Source: Pseudoroseomonas cervicalis ATCC 49957 (GTDB lineage Bacteria > Pseudomonadota > Alphaproteobacteria > Acetobacterales > Acetobacteraceae). From it: 57,860 nucleotides of DNA. Below the pieces are notes generated by a model. The model did no database searches, was not told the DNA's origin, and saw only the letters and a program-made list of their open reading frames with translations. Below, piece after piece: positions 8,538 through 17,285 of the stretch. A program made the position numbers and the translations under genes. Location of the stretch: the NCBI RefSeq assembly GCF_000164635.1, contig NZ_GG770777.1:382926-440785 (forward strand). The letters run 5' to 3'. The stretch's first letter is position 1, and every line of letters begins with the position of its first letter.

Positions 8538-10001
8538 ATGAAGCGACCGCGAATCCTTCTCTCGGGGGCCGCGCTGGCCGTGCTCGCGGGCTGCGCCGTC
8601 GGCCCCGATTTCGAGCGCCCGGCCGCGCCGGAGGCCACCGGCTACATGGCGGCGCCGATGGCGGCGAACACCGCCAGCGCGGACGGCCCCGGGGGTGCCG
8701 TGCAGCGCCTCGTGCCCGGCGCGCCGGTGGCCGCCGAATGGTGGCGCGCCTTTGGCGCGCCGGAGCTGGATGACCTGGTCGCTGCGGCGCTTGCCAACAA
8801 TGCCGAGCTGGCGGCGGCGCGCGCCACGCTGCGGCAATCCGAGGCGCTGTCTGCCGCCGGGCGCGGCGGCTTCTGGCCGACACTCGGGGCGAGCCTGCAA
8901 TCGGCCCGCCAGAAGGCGGAGCCCATCCCGGCCGGTGACGCCCCGGGCGGGCTGCCGCCCTACTCGCTGCACACCGGCCGCGTGGAGGTGAGCTACGCGC
9001 CGGATGTCTTCGGAGGCACGCGGCGCGAGGTCGAGGAGCTGGTGGCAGAGGCGGATCGCCAGCGTTTCGAGCTGGAGGCGGCGGCACTCACCGTCGCCGG
9101 GAACCTGGCCAGCGCCGTGATCCAGGAGGCGGCGCTGCGGGCGGAGATCCAGGCAACAGCTGAGGTCATCGCCGCCTCCGAGGACAGCCTCCGCCTGTTG
9201 CGCCGCCGCGCGGCGCTGGGCGCGGCCGCCCAGAGCGAGGTGCTGCTGCAGGAAGCCGAGGTCGCGCAGCGCCGCGCCGACCTCCCCGCGCTGCTGAAGG
9301 CCGCCGGGGAACAGCGCACCCTGATCGCGGTGCTGACCGGCCGCACCACGGACCAGCCGCCTTTGCCCCTCCCTTCCCTGGAGGCGCTACGCCTGCCCGA
9401 TACCCTGCCGGTACGGCTGCCCTCTGAGCTGGTGCGGCAACGCCCCGACATCCTCTCCGCCGAGGCCGCGCTGCGGGCGGCAAATGCCCGCATAGGCGTG
9501 GCGACCGCGAACATGCTGCCACAGCTGACGCTCACCGCGAGCTACGGCACGGCCCGGGCGCCGGGGGTGGACGCCTTCACGCCGCAGGGGCTGATCTGGT
9601 CGGTGGCTGCGGGGCTGACCCAGCCGCTGTTCCAGGGCGGCAGGCTGGCCCGCCAGCGCGACGCCGCCGTGGCGGCGCGGGATGCCGCCGCCGCCCAGTA
9701 CCGCGGTGTCGTGCTGCGTTCCTTCAAGAACGTGGCCGATGCGCTGCGCGCCCTGGAACTCGACGCCGAGACCTTGCGCGCCCAGCGCGAGGCGGCGCGG
9801 GTTGCGGCGCAGTCGCTGGAGATCGCGCGGCGGCAGCAGCGGCTCGGCAGCATCACCACGCTGGAGGTGCTGACGGCGCAGCAGGCGGATGCCCGGGCCC
9901 GCATCGCCGCCATCCGCGCCCAGGCCGCCCGCTATGTCGACACGGTCGCCCTGTTCACGGCCCTGGGTGGCGGGTTCGGCGAAGCGGAGCGGCTCCGGTG
10001 A
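8538..10001 (+). CDS. Efflux outer-membrane channel lipoprotein, NodT/OprM family
   Basis: The 487-residue product has a lipoprotein signal ending LAGC (Cys about residue 18) followed by AVGPDF, the hallmark of NodT-type outer-membrane factors. WWRAFGAPELDDLVAAALANN and RPDILSAEAALRAANARIGVA are the two conserved repeat signatures, and long alpha-helical segments would form the periplasmic tunnel. It completes the pump encoded immediately upstream (2-nt gap). The ATG at 8538 starts the signal peptide; an in-frame upstream start would only add sequence overlapping the pump gene. Confidence 0.93.
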   Translation: MKRPRILLSGAALAVLAGCAVGPDFERPAAPEATGYMAAPMAANTASADGPGGAVQRLVPGAPVAAEWWRAFGAPELDDLVAAALANNAELAAARATLRQSEALSAAGRGGFWPTLGASLQSARQKAEPIPAGDAPGGLPPYSLHTGRVEVSYAPDVFGGTRREVEELVAEADRQRFELEAAALTVAGNLASAVIQEAALRAEIQATAEVIAASEDSLRLLRRRAALGAAAQSEVLLQEAEVAQRRADLPALLKAAGEQRTLIAVLTGRTTDQPPLPLPSLEALRLPDTLPVRLPSELVRQRPDILSAEAALRAANARIGVATANMLPQLTLTASYGTARAPGVDAFTPQGLIWSVAAGLTQPLFQGGRLARQRDAAVAARDAAAAQYRGVVLRSFKNVADALRALELDAETLRAQREAARVAAQSLEIARRQQRLGSITTLEVLTAQQADARARIAAIRAQAARYVDTVALFTALGGGFGEAERLR

Positions 10002-10061
10002 CCCCATGAGCCTGGGCGACCCGGAGCCCTGCGCCCGGGTACCTGTGGCGAGCAGCGTGGC

Positions 10062-10618
10062 GTGGCGCTCGGCATGAGCTTCCTCGACAGCACCAGCATG
10101 CGCGCTCACCACAATGCGGAGGGTGCGGAAAAAAGAGCCCATGGCAGAGAGCGAGACTGGCGCGAGGCGCTTGGCCGATCCCGCGGCGGCTATGGCACCA
10201 CGGCTTGCGTGATCGCTGACGGGCGTGGGCGGGCCATTGCCTTCGCTCTCGCGCCCGGCCAGGCGCATGAACTGCCTCTGGCGTCAGGTCTGCTGGACAG
10301 CCTGCCGGACGCGCCGGGCTGGATCATCGGAGACCGCGGCTATGCCTCCGATGCCTTTCGCGGGCGGTTCAGATCTGGAAGATGGGCGTACGTCCCGCCA
10401 TTCCACCCAAGCGCACGGATGCGCCGATCGCCTGTCCCGCCTGGATCTGCAACAACCGTGCGCGTGTGGAGAACCTCTGGGCGCGACTGAAAGAATGGCG
10501 TCTCGTCGCCACCCGCCACGAGAAGGCCGCCCGTTCCTTCCTCGGCATTCTCTGCCTTGCAGCCGCCGCTCACTGGATCAAGCTCTACCAGACCCTAGCT
10601 CTCTCGGCTGTCCGTTGA
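10062..10618 (+). pseudogene. IS5-family (IS427-like) transposase remnant, frameshifted
   Basis: Two overlapping frames together give the C-terminal half of an IS5-family transposase. The first, from 10062, contains FLDSTSMRAH, GRSRGGYGTTACVIADG, APGQAHEL and IIGDRGYASDAFRG. After a frame change near 10375-10385, the second continues VRPAIPPKRTDAPIACP, NNRARVENLWARLKEWR and ends near 10618. The N-terminal part is absent and no inverted repeats were recognised. It lies just downstream of the efflux operon and just outside the left island boundary. Confidence 0.8.
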
Positions 10619-10904
10619 ATGAGTAGCGCATGAGCCACGATATTGTGTCGGCGCCGCGCACCTGCAGCCACAGGTTACTCCCGGCGCTATAGCGCCCCGG
10701 CTTCGTGGGGATTGGCTGCCCTCTGACAAGCCGAGCCATGTCAGCACCCTTCTCCCAGCCTTATGTCCAGCCCCCACAATGTGGCCCACAACAGGGACGA
10801 GGTGAAGCCAGCACCTGAACCGAAATCGAAACAAAAAATCCGAGCCGCATCAGAAGCTTGGGATGGCCCGCTGGAAGGTAGCCTGGCAAAGCGAAACAGG
10901 GGAA
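10619..10904. other. Intergenic stretch left of the island boundary
   Basis: No convincing gene is visible. A 62-codon open frame starting at 10763 has no recognisable domain and runs across the attachment site, so it is probably chance. The stretch is the chromosomal (or older-element) flank between the IS5 remnant and attL. Confidence 0.5.
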
Positions 10905-10927
10905 GTGGCGGAGGGGATGTCCGCCAC
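10905..10927 (+). other. attL: island left attachment site
   Basis: The 15-bp tRNA-Ser 3'-end repeat (10905-10919) is part of an inverted pair: GTGGCGGA (10905-10912), 7-bp spacer GGGGATG (10913-10919), TCCGCCAC shifted by one base (10920-10927). This matches the geometry of a tyrosine-recombinase core site, with two inverted binding arms around a 7-bp overlap. At attR the right arm is replaced by the tRNA sequence GGATTCGA, as expected after recombination. Confidence 0.75.
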
Positions 10928-11025
10928 AGTCTGATCTATCCCGATCCATGATCGACCAGAAGTATATGTTTTTTCTTGTGTATCTTCCGAGCTTACCTCT
11001 ACACTCATCTATCCCCGTTCACCGC

Positions 11026-11074
11026 TACCCCCGAGACATTTGGGGGTAGAGTAGGGGGTAAGGCGATGGGGGTA
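11026..11074 (+). repeat. Candidate integrase arm-type sites (left)
   Basis: Four copies of the heptamer TACCCCC/GGGGGTA occur at 11026-11032 (inverted), 11042-11048, 11054-11060 and 11068-11074. The last overlaps the proposed integrase start. The block TGGGGGTAGAGTAGGGGGT (11041-11059) recurs with one change at 42816-42834 near the right attachment site. Paired clusters near both att cores fit arm-type integrase or excisionase binding sites. The first two copies also form a small hairpin. Confidence 0.55.
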
Positions 11075-12430
11075 GGTACGATGGGCAAGCTCTCTGCGGT
11101 GGTGGTAAAGACCCTTCGCCATGATCCAGCGAAGGGAAGCCGCCCGGTGCGCTTCGGAGACGGCGACGGCCTCTACCTCCAGGTCGCGCCTGGCGATACG
11201 AAGTCCTGGCTCTTCCGCTACACCCTGCACGGCAAGTCCCGCGAAATGGGGTTGGGCTGGGCGGCGCTCACCGACAAGGACGAGAAGGCCGGCGGCGTCT
11301 CGCTTGCCCGCGCCCGCGACCTGGCACGCGAAGCCCGCGCGATGCTGGCGGACGACCGTGACCCCATCGCGGAACGGCAGGAGAAACGAGAGGCGGTTAA
11401 GCGCGAGATCATCGCCGCGACGGCTTGCACCTTCGAGGCGGCTGCCCGCGCGCTGGTGGAGAACAAGCGCGCCGGGTGGCGCAGCGCGAAGCACGCAGCG
11501 CAATGGCTGACTACGCTCGAACAGCACGCCTTCCCGTTGATTGGGAAGAAGCACGTGGCGAAGATCGGAACGGAGGACGTGCTGGCCGTGCTCCGACCTA
11601 TCTGGGACACGATCCCGGAGACGGCATCCCGCCTGCGTCAGCGCATCGAGGCGGTGCTGGACGACGCACGCGTGAAGGGCTGGCGGCCGGAGAACCTGGC
11701 CAACCCGGCTCGCTGGAAGGGGCATCTCTCGGCCACGCTGCCGCCTCCCCGCAAGGTGCGGGCGGTACAGCACCATCCATCGCTGCCGTGGCAACAGATG
11801 GGCGGCTTCATGGAGGCGCTAGCGGAGCACAAGGGCATGGCGGCCAAAGCCCTTGCCTTCACCATCCTGACCGGCAGCCGCACCGGCGCGGTGCGGCTCA
11901 TGCAGTGGCGAGAGCTCGATCTGGTGGCCGCGGTCTGGACCGCGCCGGCCACCAACATGAAGACGAAGAAGCCGCACCGCACACCCCTCTCGCCCGCGGC
12001 TCTCGCGCTGGTGGAGAGCGTGAAGGATCTGGCGCGGAAGCCTGACGACTTGGTGTTTCCAGGCGCGCGTGTGGGGCGCCCCCTGTCGGACATGGCATTG
12101 TCGATGTTGGTGCGGGGCATGGCCTCCGACGGATTGGCTGAGCATGAACCCCCGCGCTGGCGTGACATCGAGAGGCGAGCGGTGGTGCCCCATGGGTTTC
12201 GCGCGACGTTCAAAGGGTGGAGCTTGGCGGCGGGCTTCCCTGACCCCCTGTCCGAACTAGCTCTCGCTCATATCGATAAGGACAAGGTGCGGGCGGCCTA
12301 TGCGCGCGAGGACATGCTGGAGCAGCGCCGGCCGATGATGGATGCCTGGGCCGAACACTGCACAACAGTGCCCGCCGTCCCCGCCAGCCTCGCTGCAGCC
12401 CGCGCCCGCCGCGTCGCCGGGCGGACGTGA
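11066..12430 (+). CDS. int: Tyrosine integrase, P4 type (DUF4102 N-terminal domain)
   Basis: A 454-residue integrase. The N-terminal DUF4102 arm-binding domain has GLYLQVAPGDTKSWLFRY, followed by the core-binding domain and a catalytic domain. Visible catalytic residues are R272 (TGSRTG), H376 and R379 (HGFRATF) and Y412 (AAYAR, in the usual AYxRxDxxxxR context). It would integrate and excise the island at the tRNA-Ser 3' end by site-specific recombination. The ATG at 11066 follows AGGGGG at 11053-11058; an ATG at 11081 is an alternative. The gene lies at the end opposite the intact tRNA, which is less usual than the tRNA-proximal position. All catalytic residues are intact, so mobility is possible. 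Confidence 0.93.
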   Translation: MGVGTMGKLSAVVVKTLRHDPAKGSRPVRFGDGDGLYLQVAPGDTKSWLFRYTLHGKSREMGLGWAALTDKDEKAGGVSLARARDLAREARAMLADDRDPIAERQEKREAVKREIIAATACTFEAAARALVENKRAGWRSAKHAAQWLTTLEQHAFPLIGKKHVAKIGTEDVLAVLRPIWDTIPETASRLRQRIEAVLDDARVKGWRPENLANPARWKGHLSATLPPPRKVRAVQHHPSLPWQQMGGFMEALAEHKGMAAKALAFTILTGSRTGAVRLMQWRELDLVAAVWTAPATNMKTKKPHRTPLSPAALALVESVKDLARKPDDLVFPGARVGRPLSDMALSMLVRGMASDGLAEHEPPRWRDIERRAVVPHGFRATFKGWSLAAGFPDPLSELALAHIDKDKVRAAYAREDMLEQRRPMMDAWAEHCTTVPAVPASLAAARARRVAGRT

Positions 12431-12434
12431 CCCC

Positions 12435-12905
12435 ATGCCCGGCGCGCAAGCCAGCCCCACCGACTCCCCGCGGGGCGTGCAGCGGGGCCGGCGTGCGTCG
12501 TCGCGCAAGAACCCGAGCCGGGCGGCACCCTCGGCGAAAGAGAGGCGGGCCATAGGCTTAATCCATCGCCTGGCCGCCGAGGTGGGACGGAGCGAAGCCG
12601 CCTGGTCGGCAACCTTCGAGCCGCCGGCAGTCACCCTCGAGGGCGAGGCGGCGCGCGAGCCCGAGCGGCACCGCTTCACACGCCAGCGCGAGCAGGCCAC
12701 CGAGCATCTGGCCGCCTTCACGCCTCGCACGCTGCCAGGCCTCATCGCCCGCGCCCGTGTCGCGAAGGCACTGGCCGACCGGGACGTGGATGCCAGCCTC
12801 GCGGCCCGGGATGGCCGACCTCCTGCAGTTCACGCTGATGGAGGCCTTCGTTGCGCTGGGCGAAGCGCAGACTTCGCCACTGACGCAATGAACGCAGTCG
12901 CATAG
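12435..12905 (+). CDS. Hypothetical island protein, possibly frameshifted near its end
   Basis: The 156-residue frame starts at an ATG 4 nt after the integrase stop. The first half is basic and low-complexity. The middle (residues about 75-125) is helical, with RERQ/ATEHLAAF and TPRTLPGLIARARVAKALADRDV. This resembles small accessory proteins seen beside integrases in alphaproteobacterial elements, but I do not recognise a named family. After residue about 125 the frame turns into Gly/Arg-rich sequence, while another frame from 12811 reads MADLLQFTLMEAFVALGEAQ before a stop. That looks more protein-like, so an indel near 12805-12811 may have altered the C-terminus. Confidence 0.5.
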   Translation: MPGAQASPTDSPRGVQRGRRASSRKNPSRAAPSAKERRAIGLIHRLAAEVGRSEAAWSATFEPPAVTLEGEAAREPERHRFTRQREQATEHLAAFTPRTLPGLIARARVAKALADRDVDASLAARDGRPPAVHADGGLRCAGRSADFATDAMNAVA

Positions 12906-13006
12906 ACTACCCTTGGCTCGGCTAGGTTTGGCCGCCGAGCGCCCGGACCTCCGATCTGGGTTGCCGCGCCGACCTACCCCTCGGAGCTCCCATCGGAGAG
13001 GCGAGC

Positions 13007-13450
13007 ATGACTGACGAGCAACATCGAGCACCTGACGACATCTGGACCAATCCAGATGTGTCGCCAACGCAGCTCGTCGAGTATCTATTCGAAAACCTCA
13101 TCGCAGCAGAGTCGGTCGAGGAATACAGAAAGACCTGCGCCGACCTTATTCGCGGGGCGCGATACCTCGATGCGGACGAAATCGCTGCACTTGCCAATGC
13201 TGTGGAAGCTGGCTTCCCCAAGCGCGGCCGAGGGCAGCCAGCGCGCACAAAACGCGCACGTGACATTCGCTATCTGCTGATGTTCGGCCGAATTTTACCT
13301 GGACGGCGAGACTGGAAACGCGTGGATTTAATTAACGAAATCATGTCCAAATACCGCATGAACTTCAAGACCGCCGAAGCGGCTTACGATAAGGCCAACA
13401 GGGAACTAAAGGCAGAGGCCGCTGCTCGTACGGTAAGGGACCTAGATTAA
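13007..13450 (+). CDS. Hypothetical protein, 147 aa
   Basis: The ATG at 13007 is preceded by GGAGAGGCGAGC, a reasonable ribosome binding site. The product is charged and mostly helical: an acidic N-terminal part (ESVEEYRKTCADLIRGARYL), a basic linker GFPKRGRGQPARTKRARD and a C-terminal helix rich in Lys/Glu. The basic linker followed by helices suggests nucleic-acid contact, but no named domain is recognised. Its lower GC than the neighbours supports foreign origin. It sits between the integrase block and the AlpA-like regulator. Confidence 0.55.
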   Translation: MTDEQHRAPDDIWTNPDVSPTQLVEYLFENLIAAESVEEYRKTCADLIRGARYLDADEIAALANAVEAGFPKRGRGQPARTKRARDIRYLLMFGRILPGRRDWKRVDLINEIMSKYRMNFKTAEAAYDKANRELKAEAAARTVRDLD

Positions 13451-13528
13451 TCAGAATTTGTTTTGGTAGAATACGCGAGAATAGCTCAGTAGATGGTCAG
13501 CCGCCCCACGAAACATGGAGAGGCGGCT

Positions 13529-13825
13529 ATGAATCACCCGAACCCGCGACAGGCCCCGCTGGCCACAGCGTCGTTTGTCCCGAGCACCACGGCGGACACA
13601 TCGCGCCGCAATGCCATTCGCGCCAATCGCGCTGAGGCGCGCACCCTCGCAACCGATCCGCTGCTGACGGCCCAGGAGGCTGCCGCCGAAGCGGGCGTCG
13701 CGCTCTCGACCTGGTGGAAGCATGTGAAGTCGGGCCGCTTCCCCGCGCCGACCTATCCGCTCCCCCGCTGCCCGCGCTGGCGGCGTTCGGAAGTGCAGGC
13801 GGCTGCGCTGCAGGAGGCCGTCTAA
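13529..13825 (+). CDS. AlpA-like / excisionase-type DNA-binding protein
   Basis: This 98-residue protein has a MerR/AlpA-like winged-helix segment in its second half: LLTAQEAAAEAGVALSTWWK, then VKSGRFPAP, a spacer and CPRWRRSEVQA. That order (helix-turn-helix, S-G-x-F-P-x-P, W-R-x-x-[ED]-[VI]) is characteristic of AlpA-type regulators. In P4-like elements these activate integrase or excision genes. GGAGAGG precedes the ATG at 13529. The stop overlaps the next start (TAATG). Role inferred from fold and context. Confidence 0.72.
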   Translation: MNHPNPRQAPLATASFVPSTTADTSRRNAIRANRAEARTLATDPLLTAQEAAAEAGVALSTWWKHVKSGRFPAPTYPLPRCPRWRRSEVQAAALQEAV

Positions 13826-14088
13826 TGCCCGGTATGGAAACCCCGCGCACCGTGCCGCGTGCTATCGACAACTACCCGGACGACCTCCCTTTCCCCGTCT
13901 GCCACGACTGCGGGGCGCCGGACCCCGAAATGGCGATGCGCACGACCGAGTGCTTGATGTGCGGCTACAAGCCGGGGATCGGCCGCGTCTCGCCGAACCC
14001 CGACCAGACCAGCCCCGAGCCCGAGCCGAAGCCTCTCGTCGAGGGGCCGGGCAGCATCCCGCCCTGGAAGCGCCAACACACCGCCTAA
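13825..14088 (+). CDS. Small zinc-ribbon protein, 87 aa
   Basis: A short protein with two CxxC knuckles, CHDCGAPDP and TECLMCGYK, separated by about 14 residues. This is a likely zinc ribbon, followed by a Pro/Glu-rich tail. The start overlaps the stop of the AlpA-like gene, so the two are translationally coupled. Such small zinc proteins are common in the early regions of phages and satellites, but the function is unknown. Confidence 0.6.
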   Translation: MPGMETPRTVPRAIDNYPDDLPFPVCHDCGAPDPEMAMRTTECLMCGYKPGIGRVSPNPDQTSPEPEPKPLVEGPGSIPPWKRQHTA

Positions 14089-14230
14089 GCGAAACCGCCG
14101 GAGCCTTGCGGCCCCGGCGGGAAGCATGCGCGATCGCCCTGGAAGTGACCTCGACAGCCACTTACTCGCGAAGCGCAACGCCGAACGCCGCGGCCCAATG
14201 GCTCCGGCTCCACCAGTCAGGAGCCGAAAG

Positions 14231-14803
14231 ATGAACAACACCATCATCCCCAAGCCGGGGAACAACTTTGAAGCCCAGGCGCGCGACCTGGCGGGCGCGA
14301 CCGTTGCCGCCTTCTGGCTTGGCGCGGCGCCGCAATGCTCCTTCGATTACGACCACGAGAGCGCCAGCTGGCTCGGGCGCCTGCACTGGCCCGCCCTGCC
14401 CAACCCCGCACATCGCCTCCTGGGTGCGGCGGCGGTGCTGGCGGGTTTTATGGCGCGCCCCGCCCTGCCACAGGACCGCTTCTTGCTCCGCAAGTGCGAT
14501 GTGCGCGCCCTGGCGAATGCCAGGGCGGATGTGCTCGCCGCGACGGAGGCGGCGGGCGGCGATGCCACGGCGGGAGCGACGATCCACGAACGCCTGCTGA
14601 TCGAGGTGACAGTGCTTGTGAGCCAGGAAAACGATCGCATCGCCGCCGTCGCCGCGCGACTTTTCCGCGAAGGCAACCTCACGGCCCGTGACCTCCGCCC
14701 GCTCATGCGCGGGTTGGGCCGCACCACGCCCTCGATGTTGTTCGACCACCTCCGCTGCGGGCTCAGCCTTGCCCCGCTGCCGCCCGCCTTCAGCGAGGAG
14801 TAG
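14231..14803 (+). CDS. Hypothetical protein, 190 aa, upstream of the primase-helicase
   Basis: The product is Ala/Leu-rich and helical (DLAGATVAAFWLGA, RLLGAAAVLAGFMARPAL, DRIAAVAARLFREGNLTARDL). No domain is recognised. The hydrophobic stretches are too broken for a confident membrane prediction. It ends 5 nt before the primase-helicase gene, so it is probably in the same operon and may be a replication accessory of the element. The ATG at 14231 is preceded by GGAGCCGAAAG. Confidence 0.55.
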   Translation: MNNTIIPKPGNNFEAQARDLAGATVAAFWLGAAPQCSFDYDHESASWLGRLHWPALPNPAHRLLGAAAVLAGFMARPALPQDRFLLRKCDVRALANARADVLAATEAAGGDATAGATIHERLLIEVTVLVSQENDRIAAVAARLFREGNLTARDLRPLMRGLGRTTPSMLFDHLRCGLSLAPLPPAFSEE

Positions 14804-14808
14804 CAAGG

Positions 14809-17247
14809 ATGGACACGCACGGTATCGCCTCGGGTTCCGTGCCTCCGTACGTTGCGAGCGTCACCGATACCGCGCGGCTCCGCTCGGTGAATTATTCCGA
14901 GATCGCGCGCTTCGTGGATGCTTTGTTTCGCTACGCCACGCCCGGGGGCTGCGTCAGCCTCCGGGCGTTCCGCGAGGGCGCGAACGGGGTCTTCGACGTG
15001 AGTGCGCACCGCATCGGCGTGGACAAGCTCGGTGAGCTCGCTGGTGCTGCGGTCAGCCTCGCTACGCGAGCCGCCAACGCCCCGTTTCCCGTAGTGTTCT
15101 GCCCCCCCGTCGCGACCTTCACCAATTCCGAGAAGGCGGATGAGGCCAGCCTGCTGAACGGCCTCGCGCTCTCGGTGGAGTGCGATGCGATGCCGCTTCA
15201 GGCCCGCGTTAAGCTGGAAAGCCTTATCGGTCCGGCAACTGTGGTGGTGGCCAGCGGCGGCGAGTGGGCGGACCCGCAGACAGGAGAGGTGCAGCCCAAG
15301 CTGCACCTCCACTGGCGGTTAAATGAGCCGACCTTCGAGCACGACGAGCACGCGGTATTGAAGCGCGCCCGCGCGCTGGCTGCGGCGCTCGTTGGTGGCG
15401 ACGCCAGCAACAAGCCGATCGTCCACCCGATCCGCTGGCCGGGCACTTGGCACCGGAAAGGGGAGCCGCGTCTCTCGCGCATCGTCGCCTTCAATCCGAG
15501 TGCCGAAATTGACCTCCAGGAGGCCATGGAGTGGCTTGAGCAGGCGTTCAAGGCCACCGGCGCCGCGGAGGTGAGAAGGACGGCTGGCGCCCTTCCTGCA
15601 GGCGATCTGGGCGCGGGCGAGGAGCGGGAGACTGAGGAACTGATCCCCGCAATCCTCTCGGCGCAGGACTACCATGCCCCGCTGGTGGCCTTGGCAATGC
15701 GCTACCTAAAGGGCGGCATGGCGGATGCCCAGGTGGTGCTCACGCTTCGCGGGATCATGAATAGCGTGCCCCCCGACATCCGCGAGGTGAAGGGCGGCAT
15801 CTTCCAGGCGGGCCGGTGGCAGTCGCGCTATGACGACATTCCCCGCGCCGTGAGCACCGCGCGCGAGAAGCTGGACGAACGCACCGAGGCGGGCGCCGAT
15901 ACCGCGAACGCTTGGGCAGACACGGAGAGCTTCCGGCTGGATTTAATGACCCAAGGCGAGCCGCCGCCGCGGCGCTTCCTTCTCGAGCCGCTGATGCCGT
16001 TGGGCACGGTGGGGCTCCTGTTCGGCGAGGGAGGGTTGGGCAAGAGCATGGTGGCTCTCGACCTCGCTCTCCTGACCGCCCGCGCCACGCGGGGCTGTGG
16101 CCTGGCGGAGCGGTTGCTGGGGCCGCTGGGAGGAACCATGACGCAGCACGCGGCAGGCGCCTCTGTCTTCATCACCCTGGAGGACGACAAAGCCGAGCTA
16201 CACCGCCGCGCTAATGCGCTGGACCCCCACCGCGAACGAGATGGCGCGCCTTGCTTCGTCATCCCGGCGCTCGATTTGCCCGGCTTCGATCCGGCATTGG
16301 TGACGACCGACCGAGGGCGCGTCGCGGTGCTGACCAGTTTCGCGGCGGCCGGGCTGGACACGCTGTTGTCAAATATCGCGCGGAGTGGCGGGCACCCCGT
16401 ACGGCTGCTGATCCTGGACCCGGCTGGGGACTTCCTGGAAGGTGACGAGAACGACGCCACGCACGTCAAGCGCCTCATGCGCCTGCTCCGAGAAAAGGCC
16501 AGCGCCCATGGCTGCACCATTCTTCTCCTTGGGCATGTGGCGAAGGGCGCGAGTGGGGCCAGCATGCGCGGCAGCGGGGCTTGGGTGGCGAATAGCCGCT
16601 TTGCCTATAGCCTCCGTCGCCCCGATCCCCAAAGGGAGAAGACTCTTATTGGCCAGTTGAGGCGCGCAGGCGTGAAGGAAGCATCTATCGTGATTGGCCA
16701 GCTTGTGAAAGCGAACCATGCGGGAGCCCCCACACATCGGGATCGTGTCTTCGTGCGGTGCGCCGAGACCGGACGGTTGATCGACGAAAGCCGGCGCATC
16801 ACTCCGCCCGAGCCCGACGCGGCGCTGATTGAGGCCTTGGTCGCCGCGTGTGCTGACTATGCGGCGGCGGGCATTCCTTTCAAATTGACCGGCGCGGCGG
16901 GGCTTTATGCCGGGCAGGCTGATCTGCCCGAACCGCTCTCCACGCTGTCGAAGAACAAGCTCGAGCTTCTTGGCAAGCAGGCGGTAGAAGCCAGGCACTT
17001 GGTGAAATGTAAGGGGCCGAACAGCAGGACACCGGACTGCTTGGATGTCCCGGGCGGCCCTTACGCGAAGGGGCCGCCGGTGGTGACCAACGCAGGCTCA
17101 AGGCGTGAGGCCCTCGCGCAGTATCGCCGCCGCGGGCATGCCCAACCGGCGGCCATCATTCCCGAAGATCTTGGGAATTATCGGAAACGAGACATTCCTG
17201 ATGATTCCCGGGAACGAAAAAAGCGGCAGAAAACCAAGGGAAAATGA
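14809..17247 (+). CDS. Primase-helicase fusion (RepB-like primase plus RepA/RecA-type ATPase)
   Basis: This 812-residue protein has two parts. The N-terminal segment (residues about 100-230) looks like a RepB-type/archaeo-eukaryotic primase domain: LSVECDAMP, VVVASGGEW, LHLHWRLNEPT, HPIRWPGTWHRKG. The C-terminal part is a RecA-like hexameric helicase related to plasmid RepA, with Walker A GEGGLGKS at 406-413, ITLEDDKAEL, Walker B LLILDPAG around D537 and ILLLGHVAKGASG. The tail is Lys/Arg-rich. It would prime and unwind DNA for autonomous replication of the excised element, as in P4-like satellites and integrative plasmids. The first residues after the ATG at 14809 look natural. Confidence 0.8.
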   Translation: MDTHGIASGSVPPYVASVTDTARLRSVNYSEIARFVDALFRYATPGGCVSLRAFREGANGVFDVSAHRIGVDKLGELAGAAVSLATRAANAPFPVVFCPPVATFTNSEKADEASLLNGLALSVECDAMPLQARVKLESLIGPATVVVASGGEWADPQTGEVQPKLHLHWRLNEPTFEHDEHAVLKRARALAAALVGGDASNKPIVHPIRWPGTWHRKGEPRLSRIVAFNPSAEIDLQEAMEWLEQAFKATGAAEVRRTAGALPAGDLGAGEERETEELIPAILSAQDYHAPLVALAMRYLKGGMADAQVVLTLRGIMNSVPPDIREVKGGIFQAGRWQSRYDDIPRAVSTAREKLDERTEAGADTANAWADTESFRLDLMTQGEPPPRRFLLEPLMPLGTVGLLFGEGGLGKSMVALDLALLTARATRGCGLAERLLGPLGGTMTQHAAGASVFITLEDDKAELHRRANALDPHRERDGAPCFVIPALDLPGFDPALVTTDRGRVAVLTSFAAAGLDTLLSNIARSGGHPVRLLILDPAGDFLEGDENDATHVKRLMRLLREKASAHGCTILLLGHVAKGASGASMRGSGAWVANSRFAYSLRRPDPQREKTLIGQLRRAGVKEASIVIGQLVKANHAGAPTHRDRVFVRCAETGRLIDESRRITPPEPDAALIEALVAACADYAAAGIPFKLTGAAGLYAGQADLPEPLSTLSKNKLELLGKQAVEARHLVKCKGPNSRTPDCLDVPGGPYAKGPPVVTNAGSRREALAQYRRRGHAQPAAIIPEDLGNYRKRDIPDDSRERKKRQKTKGK

Positions 17248-17285
17248 CTCAGATCTTCATTCCCGCCCGTTTTGTTCCCGGGAAC
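17205..17285. repeat. Pair of palindromes TTCCCGGGAA at the primase-helicase 3' end
   Basis: TTCCCGGGAA at 17205-17214 (inside the coding end) and GTTCCCGGGAAC at 17274-17285 lie about 70 bp apart. Both are near further ACATTCC motifs (17192, 17308). Paired palindromes beside a replication gene could be binding sites of a replication or regulatory protein. Nothing in the sequence proves this. Confidence 0.35.

Noticed and set aside
5377-9087. A 1236-codon minus-strand open frame across the efflux genes
   Set aside because: It is antisense to a pump and channel with full sets of family motifs. The reading is His/Gln/Arg/Gly-rich without domains, as expected of a shadow frame in high-GC DNA.
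13478-13497. TAGCTCAGTAGATGG as a tRNA D-arm
   Set aside because: No acceptor, anticodon or T arm follows within tRNA distance; it precedes the AlpA-like gene.
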